Below are positions 8,410-16,486 of a DNA stretch of 64,000 bases, in pieces. The translations under genes were made by a program, and so were the position numbers. The DNA lies in contig DKWV01000038.1 of the NCBI GenBank assembly GCA_002491905.1, positions 12,717 through 76,716 of the forward strand, in the 5' to 3' direction. The notes below the pieces were generated by a model. That model saw only the letters and a program-made list of their open reading frames with translations, was not told where the DNA came from and did no database searches. Every line of letters starts with the position of its first letter. Position 1 is the first letter of the stretch. This DNA is from Lachnospiraceae bacterium UBA7143 (lineage in GTDB: Bacteria; Bacillota; Clostridia; Lachnospirales; Lachnospiraceae).

Positions 8410-8460
8410 TAGGAGAAATGGGAAAATAGTCCTGCTTTTTTATTTTTTTACGAAGCAGTG

Positions 8461-8489
8461 TTGAAAGGTAATTAAAAGAAATATATAAT
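8461..8489 (+). promoter_or_regulatory. Sigma-A promoter for the HTH-Uma2 gene
   Basis: TTGAAA (8461-8466), a 17-bp AT-rich spacer and a perfect TATAAT (8484-8489), 40 bp upstream of the ATG at 8530. Confidence 0.75.
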
Positions 8490-8529
8490 AACAAAAAGTA
8501 TTAAATTTCTGGAAAAAGGAGGCGGTTTT

Positions 8530-9384
8530 ATGAGTATTACTCTGGCGGATATCTTGCGGATCAAGGAAGAGCGGGGCTACAGTGTGGCGAAGCTGTCCGA
8601 GTACAGCGGCGTGCCTGTCGGGACGCTGCAGAAACTGCTCCGGGGGGACAGTGCGAATCCCAGAAAGGCCACACTGGATGCACTGGAAAAGGTGCTCTTC
8701 GGAGATGAAAAGCTTTATCCCGGCAAGGCGTACACCTACCAGATGGATTCACAGCCGGGGGCGCTCAACCAGCCGCGCATATACGGGGCGGAGCGCATTT
8801 ATGTGGAGCAGGGGGAGTACACTCTGCAGGATTATTATGCTCTGCCTGATGACAGAAGGGTAGAGCTGATCAACGGCTTTTTCTATGACATGGCCGCGCC
8901 CTCGACACTGCATCAGCATATTGCCGGTATGTTTTATGCGTGGATTCAGAGATTTATTGAGGAAAATGATGGAGGCTGTATTCCATTTATTTCGCCTGTA
9001 GACGTGCAGCTTGACCGCGATGTCAGCACGATGGTTCAGCCGGATGTGATCGTTGTATGCGACCCTAAAAAGGTGAAACATTTTGGTATTTACGGCGCGC
9101 CGGATTTTGTGCTGGAGGTACTGTCCAAGTCCACGAAGAAAAGAGATATCACCTTGAAGCTGGCGAAGTATATGGAGGCGGGGGTCAGGGAATACTGGGC
9201 GGTCGATACGGACAGGAGAATCCTGATCGTTTATCTGGCCGAGGAGGACGCAGTTCCCCATATTTACCCGCTTCAGGGGGAGGTCGGCGTACAGATTTAC
9301 GGGGGGAGGCTGCAGATTGATCTGGAAAAGGTTGACCGCATCATTGACCAGTTTGGCAGCCTTCCCGGCGTGGGGGAAGAATGA
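8530..9384 (+). CDS. HTH (XRE-like) - Uma2 family PD-(D/E)XK nuclease-like fusion
   Basis: A 284-residue two-domain protein. Residues 1-60 form a helix-turn-helix of the XRE type (YSVAKLSEYSGVPVGTLQKLL). Residues about 95-265 are a Uma2/DUF820 restriction-endonuclease-like fold with its acidic marks VQPDVIVV and DFVLEVLSKST, and the RREYWAVD-like block near VREYWAVDTDR. Uma2 proteins are widespread, and their cellular role is unsettled; most lack an N-terminal HTH. The ribosome site AAAAGGAGG is 8 bp from the ATG and it has its own promoter, so it is monocistronic. Confidence 0.85.
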   Translation: MSITLADILRIKEERGYSVAKLSEYSGVPVGTLQKLLRGDSANPRKATLDALEKVLFGDEKLYPGKAYTYQMDSQPGALNQPRIYGAERIYVEQGEYTLQDYYALPDDRRVELINGFFYDMAAPSTLHQHIAGMFYAWIQRFIEENDGGCIPFISPVDVQLDRDVSTMVQPDVIVVCDPKKVKHFGIYGAPDFVLEVLSKSTKKRDITLKLAKYMEAGVREYWAVDTDRRILIVYLAEEDAVPHIYPLQGEVGVQIYGGRLQIDLEKVDRIIDQFGSLPGVGEE

Positions 9385-9408
9385 CGCGGGATACGGTCAA
9401 ATCCTTCC

Positions 9409-9437
9409 TTGACAGTGTGTCCGTTTTATAGTATAAC
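9409..9437 (+). promoter_or_regulatory. Promoter of the Rrf2-family gene
   Basis: Consensus TTGACA (9409-9414), 17-bp spacer, TATAAC (9432-9437). The AT-rich stretch just after it (9440-9475) is a plausible place for autoregulatory binding by an Rrf2 protein, but no clean dyad was found. Confidence 0.75.
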
Positions 9438-9518
9438 ATTCACATAAAGTATATTAACATAGTAGGAATATGGGAGAATTGAGACAGCGGTTTTCGGAGA
9501 CGGGAAGGGAGAGCAGGG

Positions 9519-9953
9519 ATGAAGATTTCCACAAAGGGCAGGTATGCGCTCAGATTAATGTTGGATCTGGCGGTCTATGACACTGGTGATCCGGTCAGGA
9601 TCCGCGATATTGCAGCGAGGCAGGAGATCTCGGAAAAATATCTGGAACAGATCATTTCCATACTGAACAAGGCGGGATATGTGAAGAGCGTCAGGGGGCC
9701 GCAGGGCGGATATCATCTGATGAAGGATCCGGCGCAGTATACAGTCGGCATGATCCTGCGTCTGACAGAAGGATCGCTTGCCCCGGTGTCATGTCTGGAG
9801 GATGAGATAAACACCTGTGAAAGGCAGGAGGGGTGCGTTACCCTGCGGCTGTGGCAGATGTTGAACCAGGCGGTCAGCGATGTGGTGGACCGCGTGACGC
9901 TGGCGGATCTGGTGGAGTGGCATGAGGAGAAGAGCGGAAACTATGTAATTTGA
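9519..9953 (+). CDS. Rrf2 family regulator, probable Fe-S binding (IscR/NsrR-like)
   Basis: A 144-residue winged-helix regulator. It opens MKISTKGRYALRLMLDLA, with the recognition region IRDIAARQEISEKYLEQI and the wing SVRGPQGGYHL. Three cysteines (Cys92, Cys100, Cys106) sit where IscR has Cys92/98/104, so an Fe-S cluster sensing iron-sulfur status, oxygen or NO is likely. The first spacing is 7 rather than 5 residues. No isc or suf gene is adjacent in this window, unlike many iscR loci. The gene stands alone between its own promoter and terminator. Confidence 0.88.
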   Translation: MKISTKGRYALRLMLDLAVYDTGDPVRIRDIAARQEISEKYLEQIISILNKAGYVKSVRGPQGGYHLMKDPAQYTVGMILRLTEGSLAPVSCLEDEINTCERQEGCVTLRLWQMLNQAVSDVVDRVTLADLVEWHEEKSGNYVI

Positions 9954-9975
9954 CGGCGCGGGTTTGCGCATATAA

Positions 9976-10023
9976 AAATCAGAAACCTCAGCTCGGACGC
10001 GCTGAGGTTTCTGATTTCTTTTG
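9976..10023 (+). terminator. Strong intrinsic terminator
   Basis: A perfect 17-bp stem, AAATCAGAAACCTCAGC (9976-9992) with its complement at 10001-10017, an 8-base loop, and a following T-rich tract. It ends the Rrf2 transcript. Being A-rich on its left side, it could also stop the minus-strand gene that ends at 10038. Confidence 0.9.
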
Positions 10024-10037
10024 TATTTTTTGCAATT

Positions 10038-10265
10038 CTAAGAATATTCTCGTAAATTTACAAAATTCTGAAAAGGAAGGGCGTTTTTCGTGTACCCGGC
10101 GGTGCGGATTTCGATATTTCGACTCTGTTCCTTCTCAAATGCCTCATCCAGTACTTCGGAAAAGAATTTCTTGGCGAAGGTCTTGGAAGGGTTCTGTTTG
10201 GACTGGCGGTTTTTGTCTTCCGAAGCCGTCTTCGTCAACGGGTTGACCGCCATAACCGCTTCCAC
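10038..10265 (-). CDS. Small protein of unknown function, sigma-D-type promoter, unclear start
   Basis: A 75-residue protein from the first canonical start (GTG at 10265). It is basic and hydrophilic, with AVNPLTKTASEDKN near the start and a helical centre (AKKFFSEVLDEAFEKEQ). There is no signal peptide, membrane segment or known domain. The GTG has no ribosome site. A perfect AAGGAGGG lies at 10309-10302, and the same frame stays open from it, but the only start-like codons there are ATC (10301-10299 and 10292-10290). An ATC start or a missed base would add 9-12 residues (for example YANEWTYK). The preceding sigma-D-like promoter supports its being a real gene. Confidence 0.6.
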   Translation of the reverse strand: MEAVMAVNPLTKTASEDKNRQSKQNPSKTFAKKFFSEVLDEAFEKEQSRNIEIRTAGYTKNALPFQNFVNLREYS

Positions 10266-10560
10266 TTTATAAGTCCATTCATTTGCATAGATTGCGCTGA
10301 TCCCTCCTTGGATTCATATTTGTGCGTTACTATGATATGGCCATATCCTTTACTGCACAGCGAACTCCTTGTTCTGTAAAAGATATCGGCAGGAATCCTT
10401 TTTACTTAACCCTATTTTAGCAGTTTTTAGTGAAAATGAAAAGAAAGTAGTCTAAAAAAATACATAAAAAATACAAAATGTACGACAAAACAAACGAATA
10501 GACGATAAAAACAGACAACGGGAAGGGACGGTGGGTAAAAGGGAAGAAAGAAAAATGGAT
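10266..10560. other. Intergenic leader and spacer, about 300 bp, no gene seen
   Basis: It holds the ribosome site and 5' leader of the minus-strand small protein (10302-10376) and its promoter (10383-10408). From about 10440 to 10560 it is A-rich with no ORF, hairpin or repeat that I could support. Confidence 0.5.
10383..10408 (-). promoter_or_regulatory. Sigma-D (sigma-28) type promoter for the small protein gene
   Basis: On the minus strand, a perfect GCCGATAT -10 (10390-10383) is preceded after 14 bp by TAAG (10408-10405), one mismatch to TAAA. It is about 75 bp upstream of the ribosome site. This is the second such promoter within 2 kb. Confidence 0.65.
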
Positions 10561-10621
10561 GGTTGACAGATGACTACCAATAAGCTATGATGAAAACATA
10601 AAAGGTAGGCAAATGTCAACC
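10561..10621 (+). promoter_or_regulatory. blaI-like promoter inside a long dyad operator
   Basis: TTGACA (10563-10568), 17-bp spacer, TATGAT (10586-10591). The -35 is embedded in an 18-bp arm (10561-10578) that recurs inverted at 10604-10621 with 15 of 18 matches, the outer 8 bp (GGTTGACA / TGTCAACC) being perfect. The left arm lies before the expected transcription start, so this is a DNA operator pair rather than an RNA hairpin. It is well placed for autorepression by the BlaI-type protein. Confidence 0.7.
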
Positions 10622-10710
10622 ACACGCTGTGGACACGGTAACGGAGGCAGCGGAGCGGGCGTATACAGGAGGCCGTGAAAAGAGACCGCGGAAAGGAAAT
10701 GGGGGTATAT

Positions 10711-11139
10711 ATGATCAGACTGTCGGAGGCAGAGTGGAAGGTAATGAATGCGCTGTGGGAGGAGGCACCGCAGACAATGATGCAGTTGACCCGCTGCTTT
10801 CAGGAGACCACGGGATGGACGAAGCATACGGTTATGACTTTTTTAAAACGGATGGAGGATAAGGGAGCTGTATATTATGAGGCGGGAGCGCGGGCGAAGC
10901 TGTACTATCCGAAGATTGAGCGGCGTGAGGCGGTTTTGCAGGAGACGGAGGAGTTTCTGGAGAGAGTATTTGATGGCCGGATGGGGCTGATGTTAAATAC
11001 GATGGTGGAGCAGAAGGCGCTTTCAGGGAAGGAGATCGCGGAGCTTTACGAGATCCTGGAACGGGCCGAGAAGGCGCAGCAGGATACGGATGGCGGACAG
11101 AATACTTCTGGAAAGGCGGTGGACGGATATGATACTTGA
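10711..11139 (+). CDS. BlaI/MecI/CopY family repressor
   Basis: A 142-residue winged-helix repressor: LSEAEWKVMNALWEE opening, recognition helix in HTVMTFLKRMEDKGAV, wing ending AKLYYPKI, and a C-terminal dimerisation helix region (about residues 75-125) where BlaI proteins are cut or released upon induction. In-frame ATGs at 10675 and 10699 exist, but the family normally starts 3-5 residues before the LSEAEW block, so 10711 is chosen. Its 3' end overlaps the BlaR1-like gene by 11 bp, the standard blaI-blaR1 layout. No beta-lactamase gene is adjacent. Confidence 0.85.
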   Translation: MIRLSEAEWKVMNALWEEAPQTMMQLTRCFQETTGWTKHTVMTFLKRMEDKGAVYYEAGARAKLYYPKIERREAVLQETEEFLERVFDGRMGLMLNTMVEQKALSGKEIAELYEILERAEKAQQDTDGGQNTSGKAVDGYDT

Positions 11140-13861
11140 GGTGCTGGTTACATCAACGGTTTTAATTGCCGGGATTTTCTGTCTGCGGAAACTGACGCTG
11201 GGGAAGATCAGCATGAGACTGCGCTATGGGTTGTGGCTTCTTGTGGCGGTCAGACTGCTTCTTCCGCTGTCTGTGGGGACAAGCGCGTTCAGCGTGATGA
11301 ATCTGCTGCCGGGAACCCTTCGGGAGAATGCGGGGGCGCTCCCACTTGAAAGGGAGAACAGCGGAGAGCTGCTTGCGAATGGCGGACGGGATTCGACGTA
11401 TGTGGGTGAGCGCGACGATACATTTTCCGGTGGGCAGAATGAAGGAGAAGAGCCGGCAGGGATGAGGGAGGGAAACGGGATCATGTCTGCTGCTGCGGAT
11501 CATGCAGCGCAGGGAGAGGTGGTTTCGGACAAACGTTTCCGCAGGCGGTGGGCGTTCTCCCGGCGCCGCTTAGTGATAACAGTATGGCTTGTGGGATTTC
11601 TGGCGGCAGGCGGCTATATTCTTTTTTGCAGACAGCGGTTTGTCAGGTGTCTTTACAGGAACCGCAGAGAGCTTCCGGCAGAAACGGTGCCGGATGCGCT
11701 CACAGAACGGTTATCACAGCGGGGAATGAAAGTATATCAGGTAAAGGGTCTGCCCGGCCCCTGCCTGGTAGGGCGGCACATTTATATCGGAGAAGAAACG
11801 GCCACACAGCCGCAGCAGCTTACACACGTGCTTGCGCATGAATACTGCCATGCGCTGCACGGGGACGGTTTGTGGGCATTCCTGCGCTGTTTTCTGGCGG
11901 CGGTTTACTGGTTCGATCCCTTTGTGTGGGCGGCGGCTTACGCGGCAAGGCGGGACAGTGAACTCGCCTGCGACGAGGCGGCGGTTAAGCTGCTTGGGGA
12001 GCCTTGCCGGTTCGATTACGGCAGGACGCTTCTGGCTCTTTTGGAGAACGCGGGCGGCGGGGAGAAATGTCCGGGCATGACCTCTATGACGGAGGGCGGC
12101 GAGCGGGGCGTCCGGGAGCGCATTATGGCGCTTGCCAAGAAAAGCCGGACGAAAAAGCCAGTTTTGGCGGCGGTTCTCGCGGCGGTAGTGCTGGTCTGCG
12201 GCTGTGCGTTTACGGGAGCGGAGAGGAACGGCGTAAATTCCGCGGGAGAAACAGACGGACAGGGAGTGGGAGGATCCGTTGGCAGCGCAGGTGACGGCGT
12301 AGGGAAGCAGGGGACGGAAAACGCCGCCGCGCAGAACCGCGAGATGGTTTCGGAGGAAAATAACGAGGAATTTGCCCGTATTCAGAAGGAGTATGAGGAG
12401 ACTGTAAAAACGGCAGAACTGGTAGAGGCACAGGGCAAAGAGCTGGAGGAGAGAGCGCAGCAGGAGGCGGACCGGGCGGCGTTTCAGGATATGCTGAGCT
12501 GTTATAGCGCGATGGAGGAAAGCGGCAACCGGGAATTTGACATACAGTCCTATTATGACTGGAAGGAGGGAAAGGGCGGCGAAAAATCGGAGGACGGCTG
12601 GTATCTGCTCTGCCGCGAGGACGGGGGGCTGATTCACCTTTACGGCCTCTATACGGAAGACTTTGGATTTCGGGGGTTGAAGCTGCGGATCGGGCAGGAT
12701 GAGACTACCCTTGATATCCCGTGGTGCGCTTCCTACTTAAACGGAATAAGCGAAAATATCCGTATTCTGGAGTACGCGGAAAACAGAGCCCCCAGGAGGT
12801 TTGTCTGGAAGCTTCTCGTTGAGGAGAGCAGTACTAAGGAAATATGGCGGCTTTACAGCGGTTTCCGCTATGATACCGGCACGATCGATCTGAGGACGCT
12901 CACGGCGGAGGAATGCGTGGAATGGGCAAAGGAGCATCTTAGCTTTGAAGTCGACCGAGAGACGGCAGAGATTGATGTGACCTATGACGGGGACATGTAT
13001 CTGGGAGCCATCGATATTTCCGCCTATCGGGATTGGGAGACGGAGGATGTGCAGATCGCGTCCGATGCCGTTGCTTTTACGCTGGCTGATCTGGGGGAGA
13101 CGACGCTGCACTATGATGGCGACGCGGGCGATTATCAGACGTACTCCGATACGGCGTATGAGGGAATGGCGGTGTACCTGACGGCGGGACTGAAATTTCG
13201 GGGTGTTGAGGGGCTGTGGTACGACGGTCTGCCCTTGCTGACCATACAGGCTGTAGAGGATGAGAACAGCGACTCCGGGTTCCGTCTGGAACGCCCGAGG
13301 ATAGATCAAACGTATGTGGCGAATGCGCCCTTTCAGGAGAAAAAGCTTTCAGAGCTGCGCGACGGGAAGGCGTCCGCACAGGCGGATGACGCTGCGGGCG
13401 GGGGAAGGAACGATCTGGAGAAACCACTGGAAAACGGGACGGAGGCGCACTATGATGTGGAGATCATTTTCAGCAATCCCTGCCCGGACTCTGACAGGAT
13501 CTCAGACTGGTACGGAGAGCGTATCAACCCTGCAACAGGAGTGGTCAGGACGCACACCGGCGTGGATATAGCGGCGCCGGAGGGGGCGGATATCCTCGCC
13601 GCCGCGGACGGTACGGCCAGCATGACAGGATTTGATGCGGTGAACGGAAACTATGTGGTGCTCTGGCATGTGCAGAGCGGGCAGATGACTTACTATACGC
13701 ACTGTAAGACAGTGGAGGTGGAAAAAGGGCAGCAGGTGGCGCGGGGAGAGAAAATTGCAACCGTGGGAAAAACCGGCGCAGCCACCGGACCCTGCCTTCA
13801 TTTTGCCGTCAGCAGTGGGACAAACTGGGAGGAACCCTACTGGGAAGAACTGGACGAATAA
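11129..13861 (+). CDS. BlaR1-like M56 metallopeptidase with C-terminal M23 domain
   Basis: A 910-residue membrane sensor protease. Residues 1-30 and 35-65 are membrane segments, and more follow near 150-175. The cytoplasmic zinc site HEYCH starts at His237 with DSELACDEAAVK downstream. A membrane segment plus CGCAF (about 350-365) precedes a large extracellular part. In place of BlaR1's penicillin-binding domain, the end is an M23 (LytM-like) fold with His809, Asp813 and His858. Its final HxH motif reads Cys889-Leu-His891, so the first catalytic histidine is lost. This suggests binding of peptidoglycan rather than cutting. M23/M56 fusions are known in Clostridia. The start at 11129 has AAAGGCGGT; an upstream ATG at 11090 lacks one. 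Confidence 0.85.
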   Translation: MILEVLVTSTVLIAGIFCLRKLTLGKISMRLRYGLWLLVAVRLLLPLSVGTSAFSVMNLLPGTLRENAGALPLERENSGELLANGGRDSTYVGERDDTFSGGQNEGEEPAGMREGNGIMSAAADHAAQGEVVSDKRFRRRWAFSRRRLVITVWLVGFLAAGGYILFCRQRFVRCLYRNRRELPAETVPDALTERLSQRGMKVYQVKGLPGPCLVGRHIYIGEETATQPQQLTHVLAHEYCHALHGDGLWAFLRCFLAAVYWFDPFVWAAAYAARRDSELACDEAAVKLLGEPCRFDYGRTLLALLENAGGGEKCPGMTSMTEGGERGVRERIMALAKKSRTKKPVLAAVLAAVVLVCGCAFTGAERNGVNSAGETDGQGVGGSVGSAGDGVGKQGTENAAAQNREMVSEENNEEFARIQKEYEETVKTAELVEAQGKELEERAQQEADRAAFQDMLSCYSAMEESGNREFDIQSYYDWKEGKGGEKSEDGWYLLCREDGGLIHLYGLYTEDFGFRGLKLRIGQDETTLDIPWCASYLNGISENIRILEYAENRAPRRFVWKLLVEESSTKEIWRLYSGFRYDTGTIDLRTLTAEECVEWAKEHLSFEVDRETAEIDVTYDGDMYLGAIDISAYRDWETEDVQIASDAVAFTLADLGETTLHYDGDAGDYQTYSDTAYEGMAVYLTAGLKFRGVEGLWYDGLPLLTIQAVEDENSDSGFRLERPRIDQTYVANAPFQEKKLSELRDGKASAQADDAAGGGRNDLEKPLENGTEAHYDVEIIFSNPCPDSDRISDWYGERINPATGVVRTHTGVDIAAPEGADILAAADGTASMTGFDAVNGNYVVLWHVQSGQMTYYTHCKTVEVEKGQQVARGEKIATVGKTGAATGPCLHFAVSSGTNWEEPYWEELDE

Positions 13862-13875
13862 AGTTTTTTTAAAGA

Positions 13876-13909
13876 AACGCGATAAGTTTCTTCCTTATTG
13901 CGTTTTTTT
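13876..13909 (+). terminator. Intrinsic terminator after the M56/M23 gene
   Basis: Stem AACGCGATAA (13876-13885) with TTATTGCGTT (13895-13904), one G-T wobble, then a run of Ts. Confidence 0.8.
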
Positions 13910-13993
13910 GTGGTATAATCTCCGCGAAGGCAATGAGCAGTGCGTGCGGTGCGCACAGTGGAGTGCCTACAATGGAATGAGGTCAGAAAATAC

Positions 13994-14653
13994 ATGAAAT
14001 ATAAAAAGATCAATGATGCAACGGTACAGTGTATTGTCTCGGCGGACGACATGGCCGAGTACGGGCTTGCGTTATCGGATATCTTTGAACGCAACGAGAG
14101 GGGCGAGGAGTTCCTGCGGGATATCATCGAGCGGGCCCATGACGAGGTGGGATACCAGATCAATAACGGGAATATTGCCATGCAGATCACACCGCTTAAG
14201 GACAACGGCCTTGTGGTGACTTTTACGGATGAGGGGCCTGCGGCCTTCAAGGAGATGCTGCAGAATCTGAAAGAGGTGCTGCAGGAATTCAGCGCGGAGC
14301 TTGCCGGGCAGGAGGAACGCGCAAAGGTAGTGGAGCAGGCGGCCGGAGAGTATGATGAAAACCGCAGAATGTTCGTCTTTAATACGATGCACCAGACGAT
14401 GCAGTACGCGGCCACCATCCCGAATACATATTCCGTGAAGAGTCATCTTTATAAGGAGGGCGAGGACTATTATCTGGTGCTCGAGAAAAACAGGCTTTCC
14501 TACAAGACGTTCAACAGAATCAGCGCCCAGGCGGTGGAGTTCGGAAATCTGATCGCGGTGTCCGATGAGCGGATGCAGTATCTGGAGGAGCATGGTGAGT
14601 GCCTGATCAGAGACCGGGCGGTGAGTAAGCTGCGCAGGATTTACCGCGCCTAA
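13994..14653 (+). CDS. mecA: MecA-like adaptor protein of the ClpC protease
   Basis: A 219-residue adaptor. The family delivers substrates (ComK, others) to the ClpC/ClpP machine in the cytoplasm. The N-terminal substrate-binding domain (about 1-80) has the diagnostic DMAEYGLALSDIFERN and GNIAMQITPLKDNGLVVTFT pattern. An acidic linker follows (about 95-125), then the C-terminal ClpC-binding domain (about 130-219). The ATG at 13994 follows GAGGT by 11 bp; a GTG at 13940 would add residues foreign to the family. A terminator hairpin separates it from the helicase gene. Confidence 0.85.
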   Translation: MKYKKINDATVQCIVSADDMAEYGLALSDIFERNERGEEFLRDIIERAHDEVGYQINNGNIAMQITPLKDNGLVVTFTDEGPAAFKEMLQNLKEVLQEFSAELAGQEERAKVVEQAAGEYDENRRMFVFNTMHQTMQYAATIPNTYSVKSHLYKEGEDYYLVLEKNRLSYKTFNRISAQAVEFGNLIAVSDERMQYLEEHGECLIRDRAVSKLRRIYRA

Positions 14654-14697
14654 AAGTGCTCTTATATGCAGAAAATGAAACAGAGAGTGGTTGTCAG

Positions 14698-14732
14698 GTG
14701 CTGCCATGCCTCGAAAGCTGGCAGCGCTTTTT
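14698..14732 (+). terminator. Intrinsic terminator after mecA
   Basis: Stem GTGCTGCCA (14698-14706) pairs with TGGCAGCGC (14719-14727) with one wobble, followed by TTTTT. No clear new promoter was seen before the helicase start at 14778, so it may act as an attenuator. Confidence 0.7.
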
Positions 14733-14777
14733 GCGCGAATAAGGAAATAAAAATTAGGATGAGAGAATGAGGTTGGT

Positions 14778-16457
14778 ATGAGCAAAGAGAAAATGAAGAA
14801 AAATGAACATTTTGACGCCTTTCTGGAGAAGGAGATCCTGACGGCGAACCGTTATGACGGCGGCGACAGGCAGAAGGAAGATGAGCAGAAAGAGGGAATG
14901 CGCTATGAGGACGCGGGGATCGACGGGAGAATCCTGCGGGCGGTAAAAGAGCTGGGCTTCGAGCATATGACTCCGATTCAGGAACAGGCCATTCCGCTCT
15001 TTATGACAGGGCGTGATATTATCGGGCAGGCCCAGACGGGCACGGGAAAGACGGCGGCTTTCGGCATCCCGATCCTGCAGAAGATTGACCCGAAAAACCG
15101 CGCCCTGCAGGCGGTGATTCTCTGTCCCACCAGGGAACTTGCCATGCAGGCGGCGGACGAGCTGCGCAAGTTTGCCAAGTACATGGACGGGATCAAGGTG
15201 CTCCCAGTGTACGGCGGGCAGGAAATCTATAAGCAGATTAAAAATTTAAAGACCGGCGTGCAGATCGTGGTGGGAACGCCGGGGCGCGTGATGGACCACA
15301 TGCGCAGACATACGCTCAAGATGGACCAGGTGCATACGGTGGTGCTTGACGAGGCCGATGAAATGCTTAACATGGGATTTCGGGAGGATATCGAGACGAT
15401 CCTGAAGGGCGTGCCGGAGGAGCGGCAGACAGGACTTTTTTCGGCGACGATGCCGAAGCCCATTCTGGAAATTACGAAAACCTACCAGAAGGATGCGGCC
15501 TATGTCAAGATGACGCCCAAGGAAGTGACTATCCCTTTAATCAAACAGGCGTACTATCAGGTGCGTAAGCAGGATAAGGAGGAGGTGCTCTGCCGTCTGA
15601 TTGATTATTATGCTCCGGGACGTGCGCTGATTTTCTGTAATACCAAGCGGATGGTGGATGAGCTGACGGAGCACTTAAAGGGCAGAGGCTATGAGGTGGA
15701 GGGACTTCACGGGGATCTGACCCAGGGGCAGAGAGACACGGTGATGAACCTGTTCCGAAGCGGCCGGACGAACATCCTGATTGCCACCGACGTGGCGGCG
15801 AGAGGCATCGACGTGAGCGATGTGGAGGCGGTCTACAATTTTGACGTGCCCGATGACATCGAATACTATGTGCACCGTATCGGCAGAACAGGGCGCGCAG
15901 GGAAAACGGGAAGATCGTTCACGCTGGTGGTCGGCAGGGAGGCCTACAAGATAAGGGACATTGAGCGCATCTGCCACACGAAGATCAAAGAGCGCAAAGT
16001 GCCGAGCGCGGCGGATATCACGGCGAGAAAGGCGGAAAAAATATTGAAGGAAACTGCCGCCGTGATTGAAAATGAGGATATCAGCAGGGCCACGGAGTAT
16101 ATTCTTGACGCGGTGGCATTGGGACAGTACAGCGCTACACAGATTGCGGCGGCATTTATGAAGATGAAGCTGGGAGATGAGATTGAGGATATCCGCACGG
16201 AGAAATTTTTCTTTGAGAAACGACCCGCGAAGGGCGGTCGGAATTTCGACAAAAATAGGGGTGGCTACGGGAAAAAGCCCGGCGGTAAGAGCGATAAAGG
16301 CGGATATACGACCAAGGGGGAAAGAAACAGGGATAAAAGCAGATTCGCAAACGGGAAGCCGAAAGATGTCAGACGGGACGGTAGTGCGGCCCGCAGAAGA
16401 GAATCCGACTATGAGCCGCGTTACGGCGGCCTGCGGATCAAGACGAAATACGACTAA
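14778..16457 (+). CDS. DEAD-box RNA helicase (CshA/DeaD type)
   Basis: A 559-residue cytoplasmic RNA helicase. Motifs in order: the Q motif (FEHMTPIQEQAIP), AQTGTGKT (I), PTRELA (Ia), TPGRVMD (Ib), VLDEADEML (II), FSATMP (III), IATDVAARGIDV (V) and YVHRIGRTGRAG (VI). After about residue 480 there is a Gly/Lys/Arg-rich tail (KGGRNFDKNRGGYGKKPGG) typical of CshA-like enzymes that act on rRNA assembly and mRNA decay. It lacks the DbpA-type RNA-binding domain of E. coli DeaD. A 40-residue N-terminal extension precedes the Q motif. Confidence 0.92.
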   Translation: MSKEKMKKNEHFDAFLEKEILTANRYDGGDRQKEDEQKEGMRYEDAGIDGRILRAVKELGFEHMTPIQEQAIPLFMTGRDIIGQAQTGTGKTAAFGIPILQKIDPKNRALQAVILCPTRELAMQAADELRKFAKYMDGIKVLPVYGGQEIYKQIKNLKTGVQIVVGTPGRVMDHMRRHTLKMDQVHTVVLDEADEMLNMGFREDIETILKGVPEERQTGLFSATMPKPILEITKTYQKDAAYVKMTPKEVTIPLIKQAYYQVRKQDKEEVLCRLIDYYAPGRALIFCNTKRMVDELTEHLKGRGYEVEGLHGDLTQGQRDTVMNLFRSGRTNILIATDVAARGIDVSDVEAVYNFDVPDDIEYYVHRIGRTGRAGKTGRSFTLVVGREAYKIRDIERICHTKIKERKVPSAADITARKAEKILKETAAVIENEDISRATEYILDAVALGQYSATQIAAAFMKMKLGDEIEDIRTEKFFFEKRPAKGGRNFDKNRGGYGKKPGGKSDKGGYTTKGERNRDKSRFANGKPKDVRRDGSAARRRESDYEPRYGGLRIKTKYD

Positions 16458-16486
16458 AGCAACGTGAGAAGAAATTCTCCGTGCAC

